Assembly (NCBI GenBank): GCA_026129525.1
Contig: JAHCHW010000001.1
Location: 62,001-126,000 of the forward strand
Reading direction: 5' to 3'
Source: Chitinophagales bacterium
GTDB taxonomy: Bacteria; Bacteroidota; Bacteroidia; Chitinophagales; LD1
DNA: 64,000 nt
Positions 1-8,470 of the stretch are shown here, in pieces. The first letter of the stretch is position 1. The number at the start of each line of letters is the position of its first letter. The notes below the pieces were generated by a model, which was not told the DNA's origin, did no database searches, and saw nothing but the letters and a program-made list of their open reading frames with translations. Made by a program: the position numbers and the translations under genes.

Positions 1-273
1 CAGCGTTTGCGAAAGGTAATTTTCACTTCCATGGAAGAAACGTTCGGAAAACCTATTGAATATTACCACTTAGCCGAGCGACCGGAACCCATAAAAGCCG
101 ACAAAATCTTTTTAGTGTACGAAGAGCAGGATGAAGAAATTCCGGTGGATGAAATCAAGTTGCTTTTAGATAAACATCCGGAAATAAAAAGCATGTCCAC
201 TAACGGAGTAGGGCATAACCGCGTAATGAAAGACAAAGCGGTGATAGATGCTGTAGTTGATTTTTTGAAGTAA
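1..273 (+). CDS. alpha/beta hydrolase, C-terminal fragment
   Basis: The frame is open from the left edge of the window, so the gene starts outside it and only about 90 C-terminal residues are seen. The end of the protein reads GVGHNRVMKDKAVIDAVVDFL, the usual end of alpha/beta-hydrolase fold enzymes: a Gly-His pair carrying the catalytic His, then a helix that closes the fold. Upstream, KIFLVYEEQDEEIP fits the strand and loop that carry the acidic triad residue (D/E of the DEEIPV segment). The nucleophile elbow is outside the window, so substrate and subclass cannot be told. It converges on the OmpA-family gene with only 3 bases between the two stops. The TTG at position 7 is not a credible start. 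Confidence 0.65.
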   Translation, partial: QRLRKVIFTSMEETFGKPIEYYHLAERPEPIKADKIFLVYEEQDEEIPVDEIKLLLDKHPEIKSMSTNGVGHNRVMKDKAVIDAVVDFLK

Positions 274-276
274 GAT

Positions 277-2304
277 TTACTTTACCTCTCCTACAATCTT
301 AAATTCTGTTCTGCGGTTTTTTGCGCGTCCGGCTTCGTTGTCCGAACCGTCAGGATTGGTATTAGGTGCAACAGGAGTACTTTCGCCATAGCCCTTTGCA
401 GTAATGCGTTCTTTTGGCAATCCCTTTTCACTCACCAAATAGTTTACACAACTTTCTGCACGCTTCTGGCTCAAATCCAAATTGTATTTATCGGAACCTT
501 TCGAGTCGGTGTGCGAACTCAATTCAATAACTATGGAAGGATTCTCTTGCAGCAAAATGAAGAGAGTATCCAATACGGCTTTAGAATCTTCACGTAAATC
601 CGATTTATCGAAATCGTAGTAAATATTGTTGAGTGTGTAGGCTTTATTTTTTACCATGCGCTGGAACGACAACACAAAACTCAGCGTGTCGCTTTTCGCT
701 ATTCCTTCGGTAGTAAAATTTTGCACGGCTGCAAAAAAGCCTTCGCGCAAGCCTGATAGTTTGTATTTAGTATCGGGCTTTAAATCGAAAAAGAAATCGC
801 CATTGGAAACTACCGACTTGATTACCTCTCCTGTTTCGGCATCAATCAGATTGATTGGTTGATTGGTGATGGCTTTGTTGCTGTCCACATCCAGCAAGGT
901 TCCTTTAACAGCTATGTAAACAACATTTCTGCGAAAGCGGTAAATATCATCGCAGCAGGTTTCGCTTTTTAAACCAAAACCACCCGGACGGTTCGAAACA
1001 AAAAAACCGGTTTTCGCCACATCATTCCATGTGTAATACATATCATCAACACTGGAATTTACCGGTAAGCCCAAATGCTGTGGTTTTTGCCATGCGCCAT
1101 TCTGAGCAGTGGTTTTATAAATATCCAATCCGCCAATGTTCACATGCCCGTTCGATGAAAAATAAAGTTCGTTCGATGAAAAATCGTAGAACGGAGTCAT
1201 CTCATCGCCACCGGTGTTAATTACTGCCGAAAGCGCTTTGGCTTCCTGCAACGAACCATCCTTATTTAAAACCGCGCAGAACAAATCCATGTTGTCCTTG
1301 CCGTTTCTGTCGCTTGCAAAATACAGCACATCGCGTCCGCTTTCATCCTTGCCCAATGCAGGTTGGGTGGTAGTAGCCTTGCTGTCGTTAACGCTCAGGC
1401 GCTCACCGGCTGCCCAGCCTTCATCGCTCCATGTGCTGCGGTAAATGCTGCAACGCATACGCTGCTTATCGTCCTGAAAACACTGTGTGTAATACATGGT
1501 TTTACCATCGCCAGTAAAAGTGGCATTGCCGGTGTGAAAACGAACGGTATCTACCGCGCCTGTAACTTCCTGTGCTTTTGTCCATGTATTGCCGTTGCGC
1601 TTTGCTGAATAGATGCGCGAAAACGTGGCATACTTTTCCGTTTTTCCTTCCAACAGTACCTCATCGCTTACCCATGCTCCAAAGTAAAGTGTGTTCGGGT
1701 CGGCAAGAACCGGTGCATAATCGGTAAACGGCTGATTGATGTTGTTATCCAAATGTTCCACCAAATATTCTTTCAGCTTGCGGCTGTCGCGCAACTGAAT
1801 ACCCAACTCGCAGCCTTCCAGTTCGCGTACGGTGTTTCTGCGTAGCTCTGCCTGTTCGGCATTACCGGTTAATACGTCCGAAAGTTGTTGAAAGGTAGCT
1901 TTGGCATCTTCATAGTTACCAATGTATTTATTGGTAAGCGCATACTGATACCAAGCGTAATAATTAACAGGCTTATCCCCATCCAACTCAGCCAGTAATT
2001 TGTAATAGTTGTTTGCCGATTTGTAATCGCGCAGCGCAAAATTTCCATCGGCAATTGGCAAATACAACTCGGTGCGCTTAGGGTTTTTCTTTACCGCTTC
2101 GGTGTAATAATTCAACCCATTATAAAGGCTGCCTTTGTCGAAAAGTGTGTTGCCAATCATTACGCACTTCTGCCAACTAATGGTGGAAGGTTCCGGCAAT
2201 TCTTTCAGTTTGGTTCCCGATGATTTTGTGCCATCGGTAGCGGCAAACAAAAACAATACTGCAACCGCAAACAATGTTGTAAGAAAACTTTCTCTGAATT
2301 TCAT
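277..2304 (-). CDS. PorE-like TPR / beta-propeller / OmpA protein
   Basis: An exported envelope protein of about 675 residues. I use the second Met (ATG at 2304, starting MKFRESFLTTLFAVAVLFLF) because it gives a normal signal peptide; the longer reading starts at 2337. Domains in order: TPR-like helices (about residues 40-170), a WD40/PD40-like propeller with repeated LYFASDRNGKDNMDLF and LYFSSNGHVNIGGLDIY blades (about 190-460), a carboxypeptidase regulatory-like beta domain (about 465-540), and a C-terminal OmpA domain (about 555-675) with the peptidoglycan-binding signature SSHTDSKGSDKYNLDLSQKR. This order is that of PorE of the type IX secretion system, which links the outer membrane machinery to peptidoglycan. 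It lacks the lipobox Cys of PorE. It is the last gene of a leftward operon, right after a PorP/SprF gene, which supports a T9SS accessory role; which substrate it serves is inferred. Confidence 0.82.
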   Translation of the reverse strand: MKFRESFLTTLFAVAVLFLFAATDGTKSSGTKLKELPEPSTISWQKCVMIGNTLFDKGSLYNGLNYYTEAVKKNPKRTELYLPIADGNFALRDYKSANNYYKLLAELDGDKPVNYYAWYQYALTNKYIGNYEDAKATFQQLSDVLTGNAEQAELRRNTVRELEGCELGIQLRDSRKLKEYLVEHLDNNINQPFTDYAPVLADPNTLYFGAWVSDEVLLEGKTEKYATFSRIYSAKRNGNTWTKAQEVTGAVDTVRFHTGNATFTGDGKTMYYTQCFQDDKQRMRCSIYRSTWSDEGWAAGERLSVNDSKATTTQPALGKDESGRDVLYFASDRNGKDNMDLFCAVLNKDGSLQEAKALSAVINTGGDEMTPFYDFSSNELYFSSNGHVNIGGLDIYKTTAQNGAWQKPQHLGLPVNSSVDDMYYTWNDVAKTGFFVSNRPGGFGLKSETCCDDIYRFRRNVVYIAVKGTLLDVDSNKAITNQPINLIDAETGEVIKSVVSNGDFFFDLKPDTKYKLSGLREGFFAAVQNFTTEGIAKSDTLSFVLSFQRMVKNKAYTLNNIYYDFDKSDLREDSKAVLDTLFILLQENPSIVIELSSHTDSKGSDKYNLDLSQKRAESCVNYLVSEKGLPKERITAKGYGESTPVAPNTNPDGSDNEAGRAKNRRTEFKIVGEVK

Positions 2305-2346
2305 TAGCACAGTATTAAGTATAAAAACTACACGCATGGTTCACTT

Positions 2347-3378
2347 TTAAAAGCGCGGACAAATCATGGCGTTTCTGAAATTGTAATTCTTTTTCGCCAA
2401 GGTGTACGAAAGATAGATTTCCAACGCCCCTACTCCGGTTCCTGCATTCTTAAAGTTTGAAACCGTAGCATCGTAACTCAATCCGAGTTTAAAGCCCGAC
2501 ACGTTAAACCCGAAATAAGGAATTACCGCATCGCCCGTTACGCCTTTGGTAAGGTTGTGAATACGGTTGTAAATACCGAGCGTAATTCCGGCTCTTTCGC
2601 TGAAATCGTATCCGTAACCAATGCCCGTATTCAATTGGTCGTTTACCCCCTGGCGGGTAAAAAATCCGGAAGGCAGAATGTGATGTTTTTTCGCAACAAT
2701 CACATCTAATCCCGCATTTACATTCCAACGGAAATACAAACTGCGTTTTTGCCCGTCAATAACATTATACTTGGGAACGGTGGCATTGTTCACCGCAAAC
2801 CCCGCATACATGCCCACCTTCTGCTTAAAAACTCCCGACCAAAAAAGTCCGGCATTCAGGTTTACATAGCCTGCATTATTTCGCGACAGATTTTCACCGG
2901 TAAGCGAACTGTTGTACACGTTGTTGGCATCGAACTGGCTTGCCCATTGCAGGTTTTGTGTTTTAATGGAATAAAATGTTCCGCCAATTTGTAAACCGGC
3001 TGAGAGAAAATGATTGCGCTCCTTGCCTAATGTTTTGATATACGAAGCAGAAACATTGGCAATAACTCCGTTAAAGGTATTAGCGCCTTGTTGGTCGCTG
3101 GCAATAAACACGCCCACACCTACCGCATCTTTTTTTACCTGCACCGGCATATCAAAATTTACAGCGGTGGTCATAAAAGGTGATTTAAAAAAGCCGTTAT
3201 TGATGCCCGAAAACCACTGGTTGCGGTAGTTAACGCCAATGCGGGCAACACCGGGCGTAAAACCGGTTAATGCCGGATTTACCCAAAGCGGAGCATTAAA
3301 GGTTTGCGAAAAATGAATGTCCTGCGATGAAGCAAGCAGCACAGAACAACAGAGCAGCAGGATGTAAAATTTTCTCAT
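2347..3378 (-). CDS. PorP/SprF family type IX secretion outer membrane protein
   Basis: A 343-residue protein with a signal peptide (MRKFYILLLCCSVLLASSQ) followed by the family hallmark QDIHFSQTFNAPLWVNPALTGF and GVNYRNQWFSG. The rest is alternating beta strands ending in YLSYTLAKK, as expected for an outer membrane barrel. PorP/SprF proteins bind type B T9SS substrates such as SprB and help place them on the cell surface. The gene lies 18 bases after a gene encoding a type B C-terminal domain and is followed by a PorE-like gene, the usual partner arrangement in Bacteroidota. I infer that the upstream type B protein is its dedicated partner. Family assignment is firm; the gene symbol is left open because these genomes carry many paralogues. 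Confidence 0.92.
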   Translation of the reverse strand: MRKFYILLLCCSVLLASSQDIHFSQTFNAPLWVNPALTGFTPGVARIGVNYRNQWFSGINNGFFKSPFMTTAVNFDMPVQVKKDAVGVGVFIASDQQGANTFNGVIANVSASYIKTLGKERNHFLSAGLQIGGTFYSIKTQNLQWASQFDANNVYNSSLTGENLSRNNAGYVNLNAGLFWSGVFKQKVGMYAGFAVNNATVPKYNVIDGQKRSLYFRWNVNAGLDVIVAKKHHILPSGFFTRQGVNDQLNTGIGYGYDFSERAGITLGIYNRIHNLTKGVTGDAVIPYFGFNVSGFKLGLSYDATVSNFKNAGTGVGALEIYLSYTLAKKNYNFRNAMICPRF

Positions 3379-3396
3379 TTCTGTTTCAGTTTTTGA

Positions 3397-4662
3397 TTAC
3401 CACAATAGCGCCACATTGCCTTCCACATTTTTTATTTCGCCCGTTCCGGGAATTTTTACCGAAGCCATGTACACGTAATTTGCCATAGGCTGTAATTTAC
3501 CCTGGTAGTAGCCATCCCATTCGGTTTTTCCATCGCGGCTGCTATCAAAAACGGGTTCGCCCCAACGATTAAAAATGCGAAGGGTTTGCACTTCGGCTAA
3601 ACCCAGATTGTTGATAATATGAAAAGTCTGATTATCGGGATTGCTGCCGCCCGGAGCAAACACATTCGGGAAATTGAAAAACGCTTCAATCTCTTTTGCA
3701 TTAATAAGTGCATGAGGCTCGTTGTTGTTGTCGCTCCACGCTGCTTTTCTTAACCGCGTAAGCGGAGTGCCGGGTGTGGCATCTACGAACATTAAATCTT
3801 CCCATTGCGGCAAGCCTTGCCATCTGCCAATGGAACCCCAGTTGCCGTCCTGTGCAGCGTTATAGTAAATGCTAAGGTCAGAAGGAGAAGTGGTGCCGCT
3901 CTGTTTTACTAAATGAAAAAACTGCGTGTTCACATCAATCACATTTCCGGCTTTGGTAGAAACATCGTAGCCTTCTATTGATGGATCGCCATACGCCATG
4001 CGTACCGAAAAAGACTGATTGGCTGCAACTGAGGGCGCAATTTCTACCGGGCGGTAATAAACCGTGCCGCCATTATTCCATCCTGTAGGAAAAAGATAAG
4101 CAGAAGTGGAATTGGTGTTTCTGATTAGCCTTCCTGCTCCGGTGCTGCTCACAAAACCTGTGTTGCGGGTAACCGATGCAGCAACAGGACTAAGCACTGT
4201 CATGTTGTTATCGCCTGTTGCTAATTCGCAATCGTTTAACGCCAACAAGTGATTAACGTTTGCATCTAAGGTTTGTGTTTTAACTGCATTCGCGGTTTCG
4301 AGTGCGAGGTCGTAAAAAGTAGTAACCTGTGTGCCGGTAATTAGCTGGTTGGTACCGCTGAGGCGCACATTGCTTTGGTCGGCATTAAAGGTGTTGTTGT
4401 TTTCCCAATCGCCCAACACAATGTATTCGCCCGCTGCTCCTCCGCCTGTAGCAGTACTTCCGTTTCGGAAATAGCCGCGAATAGTTGCCTGCCCGGCATT
4501 ACTCAACAAGCCGTGGGCATTTTCCACGGCTCCATCAACAAACAAAATTCCCCCGGCCGATATGGCTACGTTTGCTCCGTTGTTGTACAGCAACTGTGCT
4601 TTAACACTTGCAACTGCACTCAACAGAAGCAGTATCGGTATAACTTGTTTCTTGTGTTTCAT
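3397..4662 (-). CDS. T9SS type B sorting domain protein (gliding motility-associated C-terminal domain)
   Basis: A secreted protein of about 421 residues. The ATG at 4662 gives MKHKKQVIPILLLLSAVASVKAQ, a clean signal peptide with an AGGAG sequence just upstream; the longer frame starts with GTG at 4671. The body looks like a beta-solenoid/adhesin region (ILFVDGAVENAHG, RLSGTNQLITG). The last 85 residues are a classic type B C-terminal domain: FPNVFAPGGSNPDNQTF, then LRIFNRWGEPVFD, then TEWDGYYQGKLQPMANYVY. Such proteins are exported by the type IX system and need a PorP/SprF partner; one is encoded directly downstream. What the passenger region binds cannot be told. Part of the operon with the collagen-like and small exported genes. 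Confidence 0.88.
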   Translation of the reverse strand: MKHKKQVIPILLLLSAVASVKAQLLYNNGANVAISAGGILFVDGAVENAHGLLSNAGQATIRGYFRNGSTATGGGAAGEYIVLGDWENNNTFNADQSNVRLSGTNQLITGTQVTTFYDLALETANAVKTQTLDANVNHLLALNDCELATGDNNMTVLSPVAASVTRNTGFVSSTGAGRLIRNTNSTSAYLFPTGWNNGGTVYYRPVEIAPSVAANQSFSVRMAYGDPSIEGYDVSTKAGNVIDVNTQFFHLVKQSGTTSPSDLSIYYNAAQDGNWGSIGRWQGLPQWEDLMFVDATPGTPLTRLRKAAWSDNNNEPHALINAKEIEAFFNFPNVFAPGGSNPDNQTFHIINNLGLAEVQTLRIFNRWGEPVFDSSRDGKTEWDGYYQGKLQPMANYVYMASVKIPGTGEIKNVEGNVALLW

Positions 4663-4680
4663 ACTCCTCACTTTTACAGG

Positions 4681-4956
4681 TTACTGTTTCTTCCTTTTAT
4701 CGCTGTTAAATATGGCAGGCTGTTGTTTTTCTTCTGCTTGCTGTCCTTTGCCCGAAGAATTCTTTTGTTCGCGAATACTCGGATTCGCCTTTGCCGAGCC
4801 TCCCTCCAACAAATTGATGGGAACGGTTGGCGAGTAATCTTTCAAACTGTCGGGAAAAGGGCTGCCATCTTTGTAAGGGCTTTGAAAAACCGGCTCCTGC
4901 GCCACAACAAAAGCAGCGATAGTTAAAAAAGCGAGCAACGAAAAAATCTTCTTCAT
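4681..4956 (-). CDS. small exported protein of unknown function
   Basis: A 91-residue protein. It begins with a good signal peptide, MKKIFSLLAFLTIAAFVVAQ, leaving about 70 residues that are hydrophilic, Pro/Ser/Lys-rich and without Cys. I do not recognise a family. It sits between the collagen-like gene (13 bases upstream) and the type B CTD gene (18 bases downstream), so it is almost surely co-transcribed with them. An overlapping reading frame at 4706-4960 is a shadow. It may be an accessory periplasmic or surface peptide of the T9SS cluster; that is inference from position alone. Confidence 0.7.
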   Translation of the reverse strand: MKKIFSLLAFLTIAAFVVAQEPVFQSPYKDGSPFPDSLKDYSPTVPINLLEGGSAKANPSIREQKNSSGKGQQAEEKQQPAIFNSDKRKKQ

Positions 4957-4969
4957 ACAAATATTGGCT

Positions 4970-6334
4970 TTAAGGAATGATGAAGATTTGCATTACACCT
5001 TGCAGCACCGTTGAATTGTTTCCGCCCACAGTGGCATTAGAACCTCCAAGCAACCTTGTCTGCACATCAATAGTATAAGTGCCTGCCGGCAAGGTATAAG
5101 ATCCTGAAGTGGTAGTTGCGTAAACGCCCATACTCCAAAATGCAAAGGCACCAGTTATGCCTGCGTTGTTAACGGCATTGAGTCGCTTGAACCCCCCATC
5201 GGCAATCCAGTTGTTGTTGATATTAACTACAATGTCAACCAGCGAATAACTTGATGATAATGTTCCTGTTGTTTGAATTCCTCCATCGGTAAATACTAAA
5301 ATTTTTGCTGGGCTTGTAAGTGTAATAGTTCTGCTTAACCCGGGAATAACCTGAAAGGTTGAAGATGATGCAGTAACAGCTGCACTTTGATTGTTCTGAT
5401 AATTCGTCCAAGCAGGTCCGGTAGGTCCTTGAATACCCTGAATACCTTGCACCCCCTGTATGCCTTGCGGACCCTGAATTCCCTGCGCGCCCTGCGGTCC
5501 TGTTGGTCCTTGTATTCCTTGTGGTCCCTGCGAACCGGTAGGCCCCTGAATACCCTGAGCACCTTGTGCGCCTGTTGGGCCTTGAATACCTTGCGGTCCT
5601 TGTGCACCCGTAGGCCCTTGTATTCCCTGAGCGCCTTGTGCCCCCTGCGGACCTTGTATTCCTTGTGGACCGGTTGGTCCCTGAATACCCTGTAATCCTT
5701 GCGGCCCCTGAACACCCTGCGGACCTTGTGCGCCCTGTGGTCCCGTATCACCGGTTGGCCCTTGTATACCCTGTATGCCTTGCGGTCCCGTAGGGCCGGT
5801 GGGTCCTTGTATGCCTTGTGCTCCGGTTGGCCCTTGTATGCCCTGAATGCCTTGAGGGCCTGTATCACCGGTTGGGCCTTGAATGCCCTGTGCTCCGGTA
5901 GCTCCGGTTGGCCCTTGTATGCCCTGTATGCCTTGCGCTCCTGTTGCACCAGTTGGACCTTGAATACCCTGAGGTCCCTGTGGGCCAGTTACACCATCAA
6001 TACCTTGTGTACCTGCAATACCTTGCGGGCCGGTTGGTCCGGCAGGTCCTTGTGGTCCTGCTTGGCAAAGGGTAATCCACTGCGAAGAATTGAAATAGAA
6101 AAAGCAGCCAATATCGGTATCGTAAACCAACAAACCGTTTGCCGGTGATAAAATGGCATTGCGTTGGGCTGTGGTCATTCGCGGTATTAAAACGCCTTTG
6201 CCGGTAGCGCTCACATCGAGCATGGCGCTGGGGTCGGGCGTTAACGTTCCTATACCAACGTTGTTGTTTTGGGCTTTTACTTCAAACAGGCACACTGTTA
6301 ACAGTAAAACCCACAAGGTGTAGTTTTTTTTCAT
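4970..6334 (-). CDS. collagen-like surface protein with long Gly-X-Y domain
   Basis: A 454-residue exported protein with signal peptide [22 protein letters not shown]. Residues 23-92 form the head motif common in Bacteroidota tail-fibre-like proteins: [18 protein letters not shown], then [15 protein letters not shown] and GLLVYDTD. Residues 93-308 are about 72 uninterrupted Gly-X-Y triplets built from GPT, GIQ, GPQ and GAQ. The C-terminal 145 residues look like a TNF/C1q-like beta trimerisation domain, ending GVMQIFIIP. There is no T9SS sorting domain. The collagen segment has almost no charged residues (one GID and two GDT). First gene of the leftward T9SS-associated operon. The protein should form a trimeric fibre; how it reaches or stays on the surface is unknown. 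Confidence 0.85.
   Translation of the reverse strand: MKKNYTLWVLLLTVCLFEVKAQNNNVGIGTLTPDPSAMLDVSATGKGVLIPRMTTAQRNAILSPANGLLVYDTDIGCFFYFNSSQWITLCQAGPQGPAGPTGPQGIAGTQGIDGVTGPQGPQGIQGPTGATGAQGIQGIQGPTGATGAQGIQGPTGDTGPQGIQGIQGPTGAQGIQGPTGPTGPQGIQGIQGPTGDTGPQGAQGPQGVQGPQGLQGIQGPTGPQGIQGPQGAQGAQGIQGPTGAQGPQGIQGPTGAQGAQGIQGPTGSQGPQGIQGPTGPQGAQGIQGPQGIQGVQGIQGIQGPTGPAWTNYQNNQSAAVTASSSTFQVIPGLSRTITLTSPAKILVFTDGGIQTTGTLSSSYSLVDIVVNINNNWIADGGFKRLNAVNNAGITGAFAFWSMGVYATTTSGSYTLPAGTYTIDVQTRLLGGSNATVGGNNSTVLQGVMQIFIIP
5411..6058 (-). repeat. collagen-coding tandem repeat
   Basis: The DNA encoding the Gly-X-Y domain of the collagen-like gene is an imperfect 9-base repeat with longer periods (18-27 bases) where GIQ-GPT-GAQ blocks recur. 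On the + strand it reads as repeated CCTTG and CCGGTTGG words. The repetition keeps several other frames open, giving false ORFs on both strands (5335-5949 minus, 5387-5695 plus and 5699-6148 plus). Such arrays are prone to length change by slippage or recombination in steps of 9. Confidence 0.9.
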
Positions 6335-6478
6335 AATGCTTCAGAAATAAGGTGTGTCAATGAAATTCGGGTGGAAAGATAAACGCGGTTTCCACTTATC
6401 CGAAATTTTTTGTGTAAAAAATTATACTTCCACAAAGTATCATAGAGTAAATTATGAAAGCAGGGCTGAAGGATGACT

Positions 6479-6486
6479 TACCTTCG
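6479..6486 (+). promoter_or_regulatory. Bacteroidota -7 element upstream of the OmpA lipoprotein gene
   Basis: TACCTTCG lies 26 bases before the ATG. It matches the Bacteroidota -7 consensus TAnnTTTG at all but one base, and the same octamer precedes fumC. About 22 bases upstream is a weak -33-like TTATG at 6452-6456. Confidence 0.45.
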
Positions 6487-6512
6487 TTCGTTAGTTCACT
6501 AAAGAAGAAAAA

Positions 6513-7493
6513 ATGAAAAAAGAAATGTTTGTTGCAACAGCGATGGTTATGCTGCTTTCGTTGTCATCTTGTTTGGTAAGCAAGAAAAAATTTGATGAGC
6601 AGGTTGCTCTGGCTGATAAAATGAAAACCGAGCGCGATGACTGTAACGATAAACTGAAGCAAGCGAACACTACTATTGAAGACCTAAACCGGCAAATTGC
6701 CAATCTGGGCAGCGAAATTCAGAAATTGAAAGACAGTAATGCTTCGCTGGACGAAAAACTAAAAAAGTGCAACAAGCTACAGGATGAAACCAATGCGCTG
6801 TGTGAAAAAGTAAAACAGCAATTGGAGCAAATGACTTCGGCATCGGCATCGGAAAAAGATAAACTGTTGAAACAGTTAGCCGAAAAAGAAAAAGAACTGA
6901 TGAATAAAGAGGCAGAACTGAACAAACTGAGTGCCGAACTTTCTGCCCGCGATGCCAAGGTGCGCGAATTGGAATCGTTGATTGCCAAAAAAGATTCCGC
7001 ATTACAATCGCTTAAAAAGAAGATGTTGGATGCCCTGAAAGGCTTTAGCGATGCAGGCGAACTGACCGTATATGAAAAAGACGGGAAAATTTATGTGGCA
7101 CTCAGCGATAAATTGTTGTTTGCCACAGGCAGCTACGCGGTTGAGCCGCGCGGAAAAGAAGCACTGAAAAAAATTGCCGAAGTGCTGAACAAACAAACCG
7201 ATATTATGATAATGGTGGAAGGGCATACCGACAACAAGCCTTATGTATCTGCCACAACCGGACCGGTTAACAGCAACTGGGATTTGAGCGTTATGCGCGC
7301 CAGCAGCGTTACTAAAATTTTGGTGGGCGAAAATAAAGTGGATGCCAAACGTGTTACTCCGGCAGGAAGGGGTGAGTTTTTTCCGGTGGAAAGCAACGAT
7401 ACCCCTGAAGGCAGAAGCAAAAACCGAAGAATTGATATTGTGCTCGAACCCGACATGAAGAGCATTATGAATATTCTGAACGCCACCAATTAA
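6513..7493 (+). CDS. OmpA family lipoprotein with coiled coil
   Basis: A 326-residue lipoprotein. The N-terminus MKKEMFVATAMVMLLSLSSC has a lipobox ending LSSC, so the mature protein is lipid-anchored. Residues 25-175 are a long heptad-rich coiled coil (KMKTERDDCNDKLKQANTTI, then many Leu/Lys/Glu heptads). Residues about 195-310 are an OmpA/Pal domain: LLFATGSYAVEPRGKEAL, then VEGHTDNKPY, then SNWDLSVMRASSV and EGRSKNRRIDI, which hold the Asp and Arg that bind diaminopimelate in peptidoglycan. It likely spans the periplasm and ties the outer membrane to the cell wall. It has its own promoter and is followed by tatC on the same strand. Confidence 0.85.
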   Translation: MKKEMFVATAMVMLLSLSSCLVSKKKFDEQVALADKMKTERDDCNDKLKQANTTIEDLNRQIANLGSEIQKLKDSNASLDEKLKKCNKLQDETNALCEKVKQQLEQMTSASASEKDKLLKQLAEKEKELMNKEAELNKLSAELSARDAKVRELESLIAKKDSALQSLKKKMLDALKGFSDAGELTVYEKDGKIYVALSDKLLFATGSYAVEPRGKEALKKIAEVLNKQTDIMIMVEGHTDNKPYVSATTGPVNSNWDLSVMRASSVTKILVGENKVDAKRVTPAGRGEFFPVESNDTPEGRSKNRRIDIVLEPDMKSIMNILNATN

Positions 7494-7513
7494 CCACAAA
7501 GCCTTTTCTCCGC

Positions 7514-7521
7514 TACATTCG
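7514..7521 (+). promoter_or_regulatory. possible -7 element immediately before tatC
   Basis: TACATTCG is a one-mismatch Bacteroidota -7 element ending only 4 bases before the tatC ATG. If used, the transcript would begin at or within a base or two of the start codon. No clear -33 TTG is seen 20 bases upstream, so read-through from the OmpA gene is an alternative. Confidence 0.3.
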
Positions 7522-7525
7522 CGCC

Positions 7526-8365
7526 ATGTTTTTAAAGCGCGACCCGAACAATCCCGAAGCTGAAATGGGTTTCTTCGACCATGTTGAAGCGTTGCGTTGG
7601 CATTTGCTGCGTTCTGCCATTGCCGTGGTTGTTTGTGCTTCGTTAGTCGGCATTTTTTATGATTTCGTTTTTGAAAAAATTATTCTGGGCGTTTGCTCAA
7701 AAGATTTCCCCACGTACAAACTGCTTTGCATAGTGGGCGAAAAGTTCAACCTCCGCGAAAGTATTTGCATTGACCACGATATACCCATTACCCTGCAAAA
7801 CCTGACCATGTTCGGGCAAATTACCCTGTTAATTCAGTATTCCCTCATCCTCGGGTTAGTAATTGCATTTCCCTACATCATTTTCGAGTTGTGGCGATTT
7901 GTGGCTCCGGCACTGAGCGAAGAAAGCCAGCGAAAAACCAGCCTCATTATCCTTGCTTGCTCAAGTTTCTTTTTTATTGGAGTGGCATTTTGCTACTTTG
8001 TTATCGTTCCTTTCTCCGTCAATTTTGCTGTTACATTTTCTATCAGCGATAAGATTAAGAACGATTTTACCATTGATAGCTATATTGATTTTTTTACCGT
8101 TATGCTGCTAGCCATAGGAGCAGTGTTCGAGTTGCCCATGATTGTTTACTTTCTTTCACGCATCGGCATTTTGGGTGCCGAGGTAATGAAGAAAGCCAGA
8201 CGATATGCCATTGTTATTATTCTGATTGTAGCGGGTATGATTACACCCTCGCCCGATATGTTTACTCAATGCTTAGTGGCAGTGCCCATTTATATTTTGT
8301 ATGAACTGAGTATTTTTATTGCGGAGCGCAATGACCGCAAGAGAAATGAAGCACTAATAGCATAA
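7526..8365 (+). CDS. tatC: Sec-independent protein translocase TatC
   Basis: A 279-residue integral membrane protein and core of the twin-arginine translocase, which recognises RR signal peptides and exports folded proteins. The TatC signature is clear: EMGFFDHVEALRWHLLRSAI near the N-terminus, FGQITLLIQYSLILGLVIAFPYIIFELWRFVAPAL after the first periplasmic loop, and AGMITPSPDMFTQCLVAVPIYILYELSIF at the end. Six membrane segments are expected. The length is normal, with a larger first periplasmic loop as in other Bacteroidota. tatA/tatB are not in the window. The start at 7526 leaves a 32-base gap from the OmpA gene. Confidence 0.95.
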   Translation: MFLKRDPNNPEAEMGFFDHVEALRWHLLRSAIAVVVCASLVGIFYDFVFEKIILGVCSKDFPTYKLLCIVGEKFNLRESICIDHDIPITLQNLTMFGQITLLIQYSLILGLVIAFPYIIFELWRFVAPALSEESQRKTSLIILACSSFFFIGVAFCYFVIVPFSVNFAVTFSISDKIKNDFTIDSYIDFFTVMLLAIGAVFELPMIVYFLSRIGILGAEVMKKARRYAIVIILIVAGMITPSPDMFTQCLVAVPIYILYELSIFIAERNDRKRNEALIA

Positions 8366-8442
8366 ACATTCCCATTTAGGTAAATCCCGTAATGCGATTC
8401 TGAGTGTTTTGTGGTTTAGCTTAATTTTTGAGAAGGCTCTTT

Positions 8443-8470
8443 AGCTTGAAATTTGCTACAAGCTGTTTTT
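8443..8470 (+). terminator. rho-independent terminator after tatC
   Basis: AGCTTG (8443-8448) pairs with CAAGCT (8459-8464) around a 10-base loop and is followed by GTTTTT. The T-tract runs into the stop codon of the convergent LysR gene. Confidence 0.55.

Noticed and set aside
5411-6058. CRISPR-like regular repeat
   Set aside because: Repeats are 9-base, in frame and protein-coding, without unique spacers or cas genes.
5335-6148. Open frames on both strands overlapping the collagen-like gene (5335-5949 minus, 5387-5695 and 5699-6148 plus)
   Set aside because: They are made of low-complexity words produced by reading the Gly-X-Y DNA repeat in other frames; no start context or family likeness.
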